NCBI GenBank assembly: GCA_022361135.1
Contig: JAKSBM010000789.1
Span: 1-12,287 of the forward strand
From: Desulfobacterales bacterium
GTDB lineage: Bacteria > Desulfobacterota > Desulfobacteria > Desulfobacterales > Desulfobacteraceae
DNA length: 12,287 nt
Direction: 5' to 3'
Shown here: in pieces, positions 1 through 6,533 of the stretch
Numbering within the stretch: position 1 is the stretch's first letter
Layout: the number at the start of each line of letters is the position of its first letter
The notes under the pieces: generated by a model
Seen by the model: only the letters and a program-made list of their open reading frames with translations
What the model was told of the DNA's origin: nothing
The model's database searches: none
Program-made: the position numbers and the translations under genes

Positions 1-365
1 GCCAGGGCAAAAAAGGAAACAAACCGGGTCTGGCTGTGCTCATTCAAGCCCCTCATGTATCCAATGGAGTACATGGAGGTAATGATGTACAGGGAGGAGG
101 CCACCAGGGCAAAGAGCATGCCCATGGCATCCACCCGAAAGGCAATATCGGCCCCCGGAGCCAGCTTGAACAGGGTCAGTTCAATGACCTTATTGTCCAG
201 GATGGTCGGAACCATGGATACAACAATGAGAAATTTCAAAATCCCGGCAATAAAGGTCCAGGATTCCCTGACATTGGGCCGCGAGCCGGAGGATACCAGC
301 ACGGGGATGACAAGCAGGGACACCAGGACAGCCAGAAGGGGTTTGATTGATATAATGGAATCCAT
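1..365 (-). CDS. MnhD/NuoL-type antiporter subunit, 3' end cut by window edge
   Basis: This is the first 121 codons of a proton-conducting membrane subunit of the MnhD/MnhA/NuoL family; the reading frame is still open at base 1. It starts at ATG 363-365, with GAGG 11 bases upstream and only 31 bases after the preceding mnhD-like gene, so it belongs to the same operon. Two hydrophobic helices (about residues 7-25 and 39-55) are followed by a segment with DAMGMLF and YSIGYMRG, which resembles the second and third helices of NuoL/MnhA/MnhD proteins, where a YSIGYM-like motif is typical. It is therefore a second ion-channel subunit next to a complete one. It could be the NuoL-like N-terminal part of MnhA, which is otherwise missing from this operon, or a second MnhD as in archaeal Mbs complexes. 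Too little is present to decide. Confidence 0.85.
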   Translation of the reverse strand, partial: MDSIISIKPLLAVLVSLLVIPVLVSSGSRPNVRESWTFIAGILKFLIVVSMVPTILDNKVIELTLFKLAPGADIAFRVDAMGMLFALVASSLYIITSMYSIGYMRGLNEHSQTRFVSFFAL

Positions 366-396
366 TGGGTCAGTCGCCTCTATAGTAGTGTTATAT

Positions 397-1887
397 TCAT
401 CTCAAAAAGGGAAGAATAATGGTGTTCATAATCTTGCCGGACAAGGCACCCATAACAATGAGGGCGGCACAAACCACACCCAGGACCACAATGGAGGAAA
501 CCGGGGCTTCGTCCATTGTAATTGCATGTCCGCCATGGTCGTCTCCGTGGCCGTGGTGGTCGGACATGGGCTCAAAAAAGCAGATCTCAAAGACCTTGAA
601 AAAGAGGACGGCGCAGATGAGACTGGAAATCAGCAGGGCTGCTGCAAAATGGTATGCGCCCGCTTCAAATGCCCCCTGGATCAGGTACCACTTACTGAAA
701 AATCCACAGGTGGGCGGAACCCCCACAATGGAAAAGGCGGCCAGGACAAAACCGGCCATGGTCCAGGGCATTTTCACAAAAAGCCCCTGGAGATCTTCCA
801 GGTCCACCCGGCCCAGTTTAAAGACCATGTTCCCCACGGCCAGGAAAAGGGCAAAGGTCATGACCGCATCATTGAGGATGTGGAGGATGGCACCGGAAAG
901 TCCCAATTCATTGCCCAACCAGGCGCCGCCCACCATGTATCCGATTTCACAGACAATGATATAGGTGAGCATCTTTTTCAGGTTTTTCTGGGCCAGGGCC
1001 ATGATGCCCCCGGCCAGGATGGCAATGGTACCCAGCCAGACCACGGCCTGGGAAAGGTTCAGGGTATTGAAAATATAATCCAACCCAAAGACGGTGACCA
1101 TGAGGCGAACCATGACGTAAACCATGACCTTGGTCATCAGCGGTGCCACAATGCGAGCAAATCCAACGGGTGCGTAGGAATAGGCATTGGGCAGCCAGAC
1201 ATGGAGAGGAAAAAGGGCCATCTTGACCCAGACCCCGATGGTGCAAAGCATGAATGCCGTCAACACGGTGGTGGATCCTTCGATGCCCGAAAGAATCCGG
1301 GCCACATCCACCATGTTCAGGGAGCCGGTCTTAATATAAAGGTAGCCCACGCCCAAAAGATAGAAGGAGGCACCGATGACACCGATGAAAACATAATTCA
1401 ATGAGGCCAGGGGTCCCCGCTCCCGATCCCCCAGTGCGATCATGGTGTAGGAGGTCAGGGAGGTGATCTCAATGAGAACGTAGAGGTTGAACAAATCGCC
1501 GGTGGCCGTTACCCCCAAAAGCCCCACCACAAAGAGAAGGTACATTACATAGAATGAACCGCCCCGGTCCGAGGTCTCCTGGGCCACATTTCCGTGGCTG
1601 GCAATGAGGTTTAAAAAGGCAATGGCGGTGATGAGCACCAGGACCACGGCATTGAGCAGGTCAATGCGGTATTCAATGCCCATGGGCGGCATCCAACCGG
1701 CCATGCGGTATTGGATGGTGCCGTTGAAAATCACTTCAATGAGCATATTGACGCCGGACATCAGGGAAAGTCCCAGGGCCACCAGGCAGGTGGGATAGGT
1801 CCACCGGTCGTCGAGCCAGGTGGCCAGCCCTGCAATGAAAGCCCCCAGAAGGGGAGAAATAACAATTAAAGCCGGATAGGTAGTCAT
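397..1887 (-). CDS. mnhD: Mrp/Mnh cation:proton antiporter subunit D
   Basis: A 496-residue polytopic membrane protein of the NuoL/M/N-MrpD family, thought to form a proton or cation channel of the Mrp complex. Family hallmarks are visible: a glutamate in a membrane helix (E140 in NLYVLIEITSLTSY), a lysine in the next half (K222 in VKMALFPLHVWLP), and the K303-K305 region leading into LTYIIVCEIGYM. About 13-14 hydrophobic helices are present, the normal number for the family. A hydrophilic loop at residues 442-454 is unusually histidine-rich (HHGHGDDHGGH) and sits before the last helix. The ATG start follows the mnhC stop by 3 bases with only a weak Shine-Dalgarno (GGAAAA), which suggests translational coupling. 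The partial gene downstream encodes a relative, so D-type subunits are duplicated here. Confidence 0.95.
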   Translation of the reverse strand: MTTYPALIVISPLLGAFIAGLATWLDDRWTYPTCLVALGLSLMSGVNMLIEVIFNGTIQYRMAGWMPPMGIEYRIDLLNAVVLVLITAIAFLNLIASHGNVAQETSDRGGSFYVMYLLFVVGLLGVTATGDLFNLYVLIEITSLTSYTMIALGDRERGPLASLNYVFIGVIGASFYLLGVGYLYIKTGSLNMVDVARILSGIEGSTTVLTAFMLCTIGVWVKMALFPLHVWLPNAYSYAPVGFARIVAPLMTKVMVYVMVRLMVTVFGLDYIFNTLNLSQAVVWLGTIAILAGGIMALAQKNLKKMLTYIIVCEIGYMVGGAWLGNELGLSGAILHILNDAVMTFALFLAVGNMVFKLGRVDLEDLQGLFVKMPWTMAGFVLAAFSIVGVPPTCGFFSKWYLIQGAFEAGAYHFAAALLISSLICAVLFFKVFEICFFEPMSDHHGHGDDHGGHAITMDEAPVSSIVVLGVVCAALIVMGALSGKIMNTIILPFLR

Positions 1888-1890
1888 AAT

Positions 1891-2292
1891 CTATTTTTCC
1901 GATAAACGCATTCTGAGTTCGTCTTCTTCCAGGGTCTGATACCGTTTATAAATCCGGACACAGAGGGCCATTGCCACCCCAAAGGTTGCCACGGACACAA
2001 CAATGGCCGTGAGCATGAGAACATGGGGAAGGGGATTGATATAATCGGCCGCATGGATGGCGGCCTGGTGTCCCCCGTGCCCGCCATCGCCCATGATGAT
2101 GGGAATGGTGGCATCCCGTTTATACCCAATGGAAACATAGAAAAGGATGATGGCCGTCTGAAAGATGTTCATCCCCACCAGCTTTTTCATGAGATTGTTT
2201 TTCGCGATCATGGCATAGAGGCCGATCATCATCAGGATGATATAGAGCCAATAGTTGTACTTGGCCACAATCAGGGAGAGTAGATCCGTCAT
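1891..2292 (-). CDS. mnhC: Mrp/Mnh antiporter subunit C (NuoK-like)
   Basis: A 133-residue protein of the MnhC/NuoK family, a small three-helix membrane subunit of the antiporter. Helix 1 is at about residues 14-31, followed by the typical KNNLMKKLVGMNIFQTAIILFYVS segment (31-54). The last helix begins after the family-typical NPLPHVLMLTAIVVS (86-100). The loop between helices 2 and 3 is enriched in glycine and histidine (residues 67-80, GDGGHGGHQAAIH), which mirrors the His-rich loop of the neighbouring D subunit. The charged C-terminal tail (115-133) is expected to be cytoplasmic. The gene lies 10 bases after the MnhB fusion gene and 3 bases before mnhD. The ribosome binding site (AGGT) overlaps the upstream stop codon and is weak. 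I see no sign of truncation. Confidence 0.95.
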   Translation of the reverse strand: MTDLLSLIVAKYNYWLYIILMMIGLYAMIAKNNLMKKLVGMNIFQTAIILFYVSIGYKRDATIPIIMGDGGHGGHQAAIHAADYINPLPHVLMLTAIVVSVATFGVAMALCVRIYKRYQTLEEDELRMRLSEK

Positions 2293-2302
2293 AATCTGTT
2301 AC

Positions 2303-3127
2303 CTATAGCCCTTCATCGTGTCTGCCCACGGAGACGATATTGATATAAATGATGACCATGACCGCGGTGACGGTAATGCCCACGCCGAATTCAACCCCCA
2401 GCATGCCCAGGGCACGGATGTGGCCCGGATCCACCGGCACCAGGGGCGCCAGCTTGGAATAATCCAGGAAGTTGCCGCCCATGACCATGGCCAATACGCC
2501 AATGCCCACATAGATGAGGACGCCGGTGGCGGAAAAGATGCCCAGCACCTTTTCACTCACCCGCTTCATCAGGGTTTTCAGGTTATAGGAAATGGCCATG
2601 AGGATGAGGCTGGATCCCAGGATAACACCGCCCTGGAAGCCGCCGCCCGGGGAAAAGTCCCCATGGGCCACAACATAGAGGGCATAGATCTGAATAAAGG
2701 GAATGAGAATCCGGCACACGGTTTTTATGATGGTGTCCGAAGGCACCCAGTCCCGGTCCATGTCTTCAAACTCTTCACCTATTGGCAGACGGGCGTTTTC
2801 CCGTTTAAAATGAAGCATGACCCCGGTGGGCACATGGCGGTAATAGCGCTCTCTTTTGGGACGATAATCCCGGAGCAAAAGGAAACAGGCCAGGCCGGCA
2901 CAGAAAACCACCGCGGTTTCAAACATGGTGTCAAATCCACGATAATCGGCCAGAACAGCGGTCACCAGGTTGGGCACCTCGGTCTCAGCCACGGCCTGCT
3001 CAATATAATGGTTGGACAAATGGGTGGAGGCCGGAGAAGCAGGATCCCCCCAATCGGGGAACTCGGCCGTTCCAAACAACAACAATCCACCGGTCAGACA
3101 GACCACAATAAATGCAATGGCTCTCAA
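2303..3127 (-). CDS. mnhB: MbhE-MnhB fusion subunit of Mrp-type antiporter
   Basis: A 274-residue protein that appears to join two subunits. The N-terminal part (1-90) has a first helix, a soluble stretch, and NLVTAVLADYRGFDTMFETAVVF (53-75), the pattern of MbhE, which is equivalent to the C-terminal end of MrpA. The C-terminal part (about 130-268) is a standard MnhB domain of four helices, with HGDFSPGGGFQGGVI (155-169) as its signature. A hydrophilic linker (88-130) connects them. The start is TTG at 3125-3127, supported by GGAGGA seven bases upstream; the TTG overlaps the TGA stop of the preceding gene. In archaeal Mbh complexes MbhE and MbhF (MnhB) are separate proteins, and in classical Mrp the first part belongs to MrpA. 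Fused forms are plausible in this lineage, and I see no internal stop that would argue for a sequencing error. Confidence 0.93.
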   Translation of the reverse strand: MRAIAFIVVCLTGGLLLFGTAEFPDWGDPASPASTHLSNHYIEQAVAETEVPNLVTAVLADYRGFDTMFETAVVFCAGLACFLLLRDYRPKRERYYRHVPTGVMLHFKRENARLPIGEEFEDMDRDWVPSDTIIKTVCRILIPFIQIYALYVVAHGDFSPGGGFQGGVILGSSLILMAISYNLKTLMKRVSEKVLGIFSATGVLIYVGIGVLAMVMGGNFLDYSKLAPLVPVDPGHIRALGMLGVEFGVGITVTAVMVIIYINIVSVGRHDEGL

Positions 3128-3369
3128 TCTTTTGTCCTCCTACTGGTTCTGAATACAGCTGCGACAAAAAACACCGTGCTGACGCCGGCGCCCACCGAGG
3201 CTTCGGTAAAGGCCACATCCACGGCACCCATGACGGCCCACAGCAGGCACATCAAAAAGGAATAGGCGCCAAACAAAATGGCGGTGCCCAGCAGATCCCG
3301 AACGGAAATGGCGGCAATGGCACAGAAAATCACAAAGGTTAATACAACAAGGTCTATGGGCCAATTCAT
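3124..3369 (-). CDS. MbhD-like (DUF4040) antiporter subunit
   Basis: An 81-residue membrane protein of the MbhD/DUF4040 family, equivalent to part of the C-terminal region of MrpA. Three short helices fill the sequence. The conserved DVAFTEASVGAG (residues 51-62), containing the membrane glutamate E56, identifies it. In classical Mrp systems this segment is part of the large MrpA protein; here it is a separate gene, as in archaeal membrane-bound hydrogenases. The ATG at 3367-3369 lies 3 bases after the mnhG stop, with GGGG eight bases upstream. Its stop overlaps the TTG start of the next gene by 4 bases, so the two are probably translated together and their products probably assemble side by side. 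Confidence 0.93.
   Translation of the reverse strand: MNWPIDLVVLTFVIFCAIAAISVRDLLGTAILFGAYSFLMCLLWAVMGAVDVAFTEASVGAGVSTVFFVAAVFRTSRRTKD
3135..3140 (-). promoter_or_regulatory. Ribosome binding site fixing the TTG start of the MbhE-MnhB gene
   Basis: The minus strand reads GGAGGA seven bases before TTG 3125-3127, inside the end of the MbhD-like gene. It supports a TTG start that overlaps the upstream TGA stop. Confidence 0.8.
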
Positions 3370-3372
3370 GAT

Positions 3373-3696
3373 TTATTCCCCTTTACTCTTACGGGACCAG
3401 GGTCTCAAACCGGCCCGCATGCCTGCGTCCACAATGGAGTGGGTGGCCGTGGGGCTGGAAAGGAAGACAAAAAACACGATGAGGAACATCTTGATGGCCA
3501 AAAGGATGGTGGCCAGGGAAATGTGCTCAAGGTTATACAGGGTCAAACCGGTTACCATGGCGAAGATTCCCAGGGTATCCAGTTTACCGGCCGGATGGAG
3601 CCGGGAATAGAAATCCGGCATGCGGATGATTCCCACAGCCCCGCCCAGGAAAAAAATGAATCCCAGGCACAAAAACACAATCACCAGTATATTCAT
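3373..3696 (-). CDS. mnhG: Mrp/Mnh antiporter subunit G
   Basis: A 107-residue three-helix membrane protein of the MnhG/PhaG family. The family signature GIIRMPDFYSRLHPAGKLDTLG occupies residues 22-43, between the first and second helices, and the length is normal. The C-terminal tail is basic (GLRPWSRKSKGE) and probably cytoplasmic. Start ATG 3694-3696 has an excellent Shine-Dalgarno (AAGGAG, 5 bases upstream). It lies 14 bases after mnhF and 3 bases before the MbhD gene. MnhG is a structural subunit in the small-subunit half of Mrp complexes and has no catalytic activity known to me. Confidence 0.95.
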   Translation of the reverse strand: MNILVIVFLCLGFIFFLGGAVGIIRMPDFYSRLHPAGKLDTLGIFAMVTGLTLYNLEHISLATILLAIKMFLIVFFVFLSSPTATHSIVDAGMRAGLRPWSRKSKGE

Positions 3697-3710
3697 GTAA
3701 ACTCCTTGGG

Positions 3711-3998
3711 TTATTCGGTAAAGGACTCTTCGTACAGACCTTTTCGTTTATGGAAATACCGGGAAGCGGCAATGACGGTGACAAAGTTGAGAAAGGCATA
3801 TGCCAGGGCAATGTCCACAAACATGTCCACGCGTTCATAGAGAAAGCCAATGAGCAACAGCAGGACAACGGTCTTTGTACCAATGGCGTTCACCCCCACC
3901 AGCCGGTCCAGAACCGTGGGGCCGAAGAGGCACCTGTAGAGTGAGGCGCACATGAGACAGCAGAGCCCCATGGCGACGGCAAGGAAAAATGTATTCAT
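3711..3998 (-). CDS. mnhF: Mrp/Mnh antiporter subunit F
   Basis: A 95-residue three-helix membrane protein of the MnhF/PhaF family. Diagnostic segments are YRCLFGPTVLDRLVGVNAIG (21-40) and DMFVDIALAYAFLNFV (58-73); the membrane aspartates D58 and D62 lie in the third helix, as usual for the family. The C-terminal tail after residue 80 is charged. The start ATG overlaps the mnhE stop as ATGA (3995-3998), with GGAG just upstream inside mnhE, so the two are translationally coupled. The product is a structural part of the Mrp complex together with E and G. Confidence 0.95.
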   Translation of the reverse strand: MNTFFLAVAMGLCCLMCASLYRCLFGPTVLDRLVGVNAIGTKTVVLLLLIGFLYERVDMFVDIALAYAFLNFVTVIAASRYFHKRKGLYEESFTE

Positions 3999-4546
3999 AT
4001 TTTTTCTCCGAATATGTGGGCAACCTTCTCCAGCATGGCGCCGGGAAGGGCCTGGGCGGAAGGAAGATCAATGGCATGGACCCGGAACTGGCCGTCGCTG
4101 TTGGCGGTGACCGTGATGGTTCCCGGTGTAAGTGTAATGGAATTGGCTAGGGTGGTAATGGCAAGATCGGATGTCAACCCGGTTTCAAAGGTGACAATGT
4201 GGGGCTGGATCTTCTCCTTCATCCTGGGATGAAAGATCAGTTTCAGAATGTTAAAATTGGCTTTGACGATCTCCCAGATCAACCAGGGGATGTATAGGCT
4301 GAACCGAAAAAAAATGCCCAGGAAATCCGAGGGCAGTCCGGTGAAAATGAGGTCGTGGGAGAACCACGCCACAAGGAGGCTGGAAAGGAATCCCAGCCCC
4401 AGGAGCAATCCGGAAAAGTTTCCGGAAAGCACAATCCATGTGAGGAACATTAAAACAAAAGTAACCAAAAAGGGAACAAGGCGGAACCTTGCTTTTTTCT
4501 CAGGGGCGCTCGGCCTCGTGGCGGCACCATGGGTCGAAACACTCAA
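3995..4546 (-). CDS. mnhE: Mrp/Mnh antiporter subunit E
   Basis: A 183-residue protein of the MnhE/PhaE family and the first structural gene of the antiporter operon. After a hydrophilic N-terminus (1-22), hydrophobic helices occupy about 23-41, 44-62 and 73-92. The family-typical WEIVKANFNILKLIF (91-105) is followed by a soluble C-terminal domain that includes LANSITLTPGTITV (133-146). The start is TTG at 4544-4546: AAGGAGAGG lies four bases upstream and no other start in frame has comparable support. The gene follows the receiver gene by 45 bases without an obvious terminator, so the antiporter operon may be co-transcribed with that regulator. Confidence 0.95.
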   Translation of the reverse strand: MSVSTHGAATRPSAPEKKARFRLVPFLVTFVLMFLTWIVLSGNFSGLLLGLGFLSSLLVAWFSHDLIFTGLPSDFLGIFFRFSLYIPWLIWEIVKANFNILKLIFHPRMKEKIQPHIVTFETGLTSDLAITTLANSITLTPGTITVTANSDGQFRVHAIDLPSAQALPGAMLEKVAHIFGEKI

Positions 4547-4550
4547 AACA

Positions 4551-4559
4551 CCTCTCCTT
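4551..4559 (-). promoter_or_regulatory. Ribosome binding site fixing the TTG start of mnhE
   Basis: The minus strand reads AAGGAGAGG four bases before TTG 4544-4546. It is a near-perfect anti-Shine-Dalgarno match and is the reason for choosing a TTG start over an internal methionine at residue 33. Confidence 0.8.
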
Positions 4560-4591
4560 ACAATAACGGAATCAAGTAGACTTCACCGACA

Positions 4592-5062
4592 TTATTCCAC
4601 TCCGTAGATACCTCGGAATTTGTCGTACAATTTAGAAATGACCCCTTTTTTACGGGGTTGGGCGTTGACTGTTTCTGATTCTTCAGGAACGCCTTCCAAC
4701 TCCTTACGATAGGCGTGGGCTGCATTAATGGTTTCAATCAGGGTATCCATATCCACGGGCTTGGAAAGGAATTTGAATGCGTTGTATTTCCCGCTTTCCA
4801 GTGCGTTTTCCACACTGGCATGCCCGGTGAGGACAATGCAGGGAAGTGTGGGGTGAAGCTCCTTTAACCGCTTTTGAACTTCAATCCCGTCAATGCCGGG
4901 CATTTGAAGGTCTACAACTGCTACATCGAAATCTTCTTTGGTTGCTGCTGCAACGCCTTCTTCCCCTGAAAAAGTCGTTGTTACCGTGAACCCGTCCAGA
5001 ATTAATCTCTTGGCCAGATATTTTAAAAAAGTTTGCTCATCATCTATGAAAAGGAGTTTCAT
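4592..5062 (-). CDS. Single-domain response regulator with C-terminal tail
   Basis: A 156-residue receiver protein. Residues 1-118 form a CheY-like receiver: acidic D7/D8, phosphoacceptor D51 in VVDLQMPGIDG, T79 in VLTGHA and K101 in LSKPVD. All the catalytic positions are present. There is no DNA-binding or enzymatic output domain. Instead a 38-residue hydrophilic tail ends in a basic segment, RKKGVISKLYDKFRGIYGVE (137-156), that could form an amphipathic helix and dock to a partner or the membrane. AAAGGA five bases before the ATG is a good ribosome binding site. A candidate promoter lies in the 161-base gap upstream. It immediately precedes the mnh operon, so it may modulate the antiporter or act as a relay intermediate for the kinases upstream; this role is inferred. 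Confidence 0.93.
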   Translation of the reverse strand: MKLLFIDDEQTFLKYLAKRLILDGFTVTTTFSGEEGVAAATKEDFDVAVVDLQMPGIDGIEVQKRLKELHPTLPCIVLTGHASVENALESGKYNAFKFLSKPVDMDTLIETINAAHAYRKELEGVPEESETVNAQPRKKGVISKLYDKFRGIYGVE

Positions 5063-5128
5063 AATAGTCCTTTAAAAACAGTAAATCACAATCGCCTTAA
5101 TGCGGCCATATACCCAAACCGACGGAAT

Positions 5129-5158
5129 TACGTACCAGAACTTCAGGGGGCGCGTCAA
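5129..5158 (-). promoter_or_regulatory. Candidate sigma70-type promoter for receiver gene and mnh operon
   Basis: On the minus strand TTGACG (5153-5158) is followed, after 18 bases, by TACGTA (5129-5134). The -35 matches the consensus in five of six positions; the -10 is weaker. It lies 67 bases upstream of the receiver start, in the widest gap of the operon, so it could drive the receiver and mnh genes separately from the kinase block. Confidence 0.4.
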
Positions 5159-5173
5159 GGCATTTCGGCACAA

Positions 5174-5205
5174 TATAGCCGCAAGACAGCAGCTGCACGA
5201 CTATA
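5174..5205 (-). repeat. Imperfect inverted repeat after the universal stress gene
   Basis: Read as minus-strand RNA, UAUAGUCG pairs with CGGCUAUA through one U-G wobble, giving an 8-bp stem with a 16-base loop. It begins 18 bases after the stop of the universal stress gene. No run of U follows, so it is not a standard intrinsic terminator. It could protect an mRNA end, slow polymerase or be incidental. Confidence 0.35.
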
Positions 5206-5223
5206 ATCCCACCTGATAAAAGC

Positions 5224-6099
5224 TTATTTGCCTGAGGGGAACAAAAGGCAGGGATAGATGGATTTATCGGCGATATTCCTCGAAATGCTCCCCATCCAGC
5301 GCTCTGCTAAAGCAGAACGCTCACTGGTCCCGAGGATGATCATGGTGGCCTGGTATTCCTTGGCCGCCCTGAGAATCTCTATTTCGGGATCTCCCACATA
5401 GACATGGGGACGGGCTGAAACACCGGCGTCTTCAAGCTCGTCACACAGGTCATCCAGGCGTTTTCGCTCTTTTTTCCTTACCTGTTGGACCGCATGGGTA
5501 TCGGACTTTTTCAGCTCCTTGGGATCCACCACATGCATGGCATGGACCTCGCCCATGACCTGGTCCAGGTTCTTGAGAAATGCCACCGCCTCACGGCTGG
5601 AATCGGACCAGGAGGTGGCAAAGAGGGGGCGTTCAAATATTTTTTCCGGCACCAGGGCGTCTTCCACAATGTGCTTGAAGACCAGGATGGGAATATCCAC
5701 CCGCCGGGTTAATTCGGTGATGTCGGACCGAGAGTAGAGTTGTTCAAGCCGCCCCTTATGGGAACGGCCCACCACAATCAAGTCCGGTTCTTCCCGTTCA
5801 ATGACCCTCAGGATTTCCGGAATCAGGGAGGAAATTTCAATGTAGGCCCCCACTTCCATCCCCATTTCAAAGAGGTTTTCAGCCCAGTCAATGAACCGGA
5901 TATTGGCGGTTTCCTTTAATTTCACCGCCTCCTCCTTGGCAAAGCCGCTTCCCCGGCGCATGGAAACCTTATCCCGCTCCACCACGTTTAAAAACACCAC
6001 ATGTTCCAGGGCAGCCCGGCGTAGGCTGAGCAAAGACTGCAATGCATCGTAACAAAGATCTTCAAACTTGGTGACAAAGAGTAACTTACGAATTTCCAT
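5224..6099 (-). CDS. Tandem universal stress protein (UspA-UspA)
   Basis: A 291-residue cytoplasmic protein made of two Usp domains (about 1-142 and 155-289). The first starts with KLLFVTKFEDLCYDAL and contains DLIVVGRSHKGRLEQLYSRSDITEL (106-130); the second starts with RPLFATSWSDSSREAV and contains MIILGTSERSALAERWMGSISRNI (253-276). These segments match the nucleotide-binding loop region of UspA proteins (G-2x-G-9x-G-S/T). The match is degenerate: the first domain has S where the final G is expected, and the second has E in place of the second G. ATP binding is therefore uncertain. GGGAGG precedes the ATG by four bases. It lies 41 bases after the receiver gene, inside the signalling block, and probably links stress or energy state to the antiporters; this role is inferred. 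Confidence 0.92.
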   Translation of the reverse strand: MEIRKLLFVTKFEDLCYDALQSLLSLRRAALEHVVFLNVVERDKVSMRRGSGFAKEEAVKLKETANIRFIDWAENLFEMGMEVGAYIEISSLIPEILRVIEREEPDLIVVGRSHKGRLEQLYSRSDITELTRRVDIPILVFKHIVEDALVPEKIFERPLFATSWSDSSREAVAFLKNLDQVMGEVHAMHVVDPKELKKSDTHAVQQVRKKERKRLDDLCDELEDAGVSARPHVYVGDPEIEILRAAKEYQATMIILGTSERSALAERWMGSISRNIADKSIYPCLLFPSGK

Positions 6100-6140
6100 G
6101 GTCCCTCCCTATGGGTTCACCCGGCGTTCCGGCTGGGCGG

Positions 6141-6533
6141 TTATCCTATTTTTTGTTTGACCGCCCGGGCCAGCTCTTCCGGTTCCACGGGCTTTTCCAG
6201 ATAGATGTCCGGTCGGGGCACTTCTCCGCCCTTGAATTCTGCCAGGGCCTTTTGGGATTTTAAAAAGGAGCGCAGGGCAATGCCGGTGAACATGATCACG
6301 GGCACGTCCTTGTAAGCATCATCTGTTCTCAACCGATGGTAAAGACGGATACCGCTGCCCCGGGGCATGAGCACATCCAGAATCACCAGATCGGGCTTGG
6401 TTTCATTGATCTTTTCCAACCCTTCCACACCATCCTCAGCAACCATGGGGGTGTATCCATTTTCTTCCAAAACGGTGACAACAAAGGATCTCACGTCCGC
6501 ATCATCATCCACAACAAGTACTTTTTTATTCAT
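6141..6533 (-). CDS. Single-domain response regulator (CheY-like)
   Basis: A 130-residue stand-alone receiver. Acidic residues D9-D11, phosphoacceptor D53 in LVILDVLMPRGSG, T83 in IMFTG and K114 in YLEKPVEP are all present, so it should be phosphorylatable. A short insertion (residues 88-106, LRSFLKSQKALAEFKGGEV) lies between the threonine and the lysine, longer than in a minimal receiver, and could be a partner-specific surface. There is no output domain. The start overlaps the end of the hybrid kinase gene by 8 bases, with AGGAGG inside that gene, so kinase and receiver are likely made in a fixed ratio. The hybrid kinase is the most likely phosphodonor. Confidence 0.94.
   Translation of the reverse strand: MNKKVLVVDDDADVRSFVVTVLEENGYTPMVAEDGVEGLEKINETKPDLVILDVLMPRGSGIRLYHRLRTDDAYKDVPVIMFTGIALRSFLKSQKALAEFKGGEVPRPDIYLEKPVEPEELARAVKQKIG

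Noticed and set aside
55..1404. Long plus-strand open frame of 449 codons opposite mnhD
   Set aside because: It is antisense to a clear MnhD gene, its product is a His/Gly/Asp-rich mixture without family features, and no ribosome binding site precedes it. It arises from the codon use of the real gene.
2318..3265. Plus-strand open frame of 315 codons opposite the MnhB and MbhD genes
   Set aside because: The product is Gly/His/Gln-rich with no recognisable domain and lies opposite two recognisable membrane subunits.
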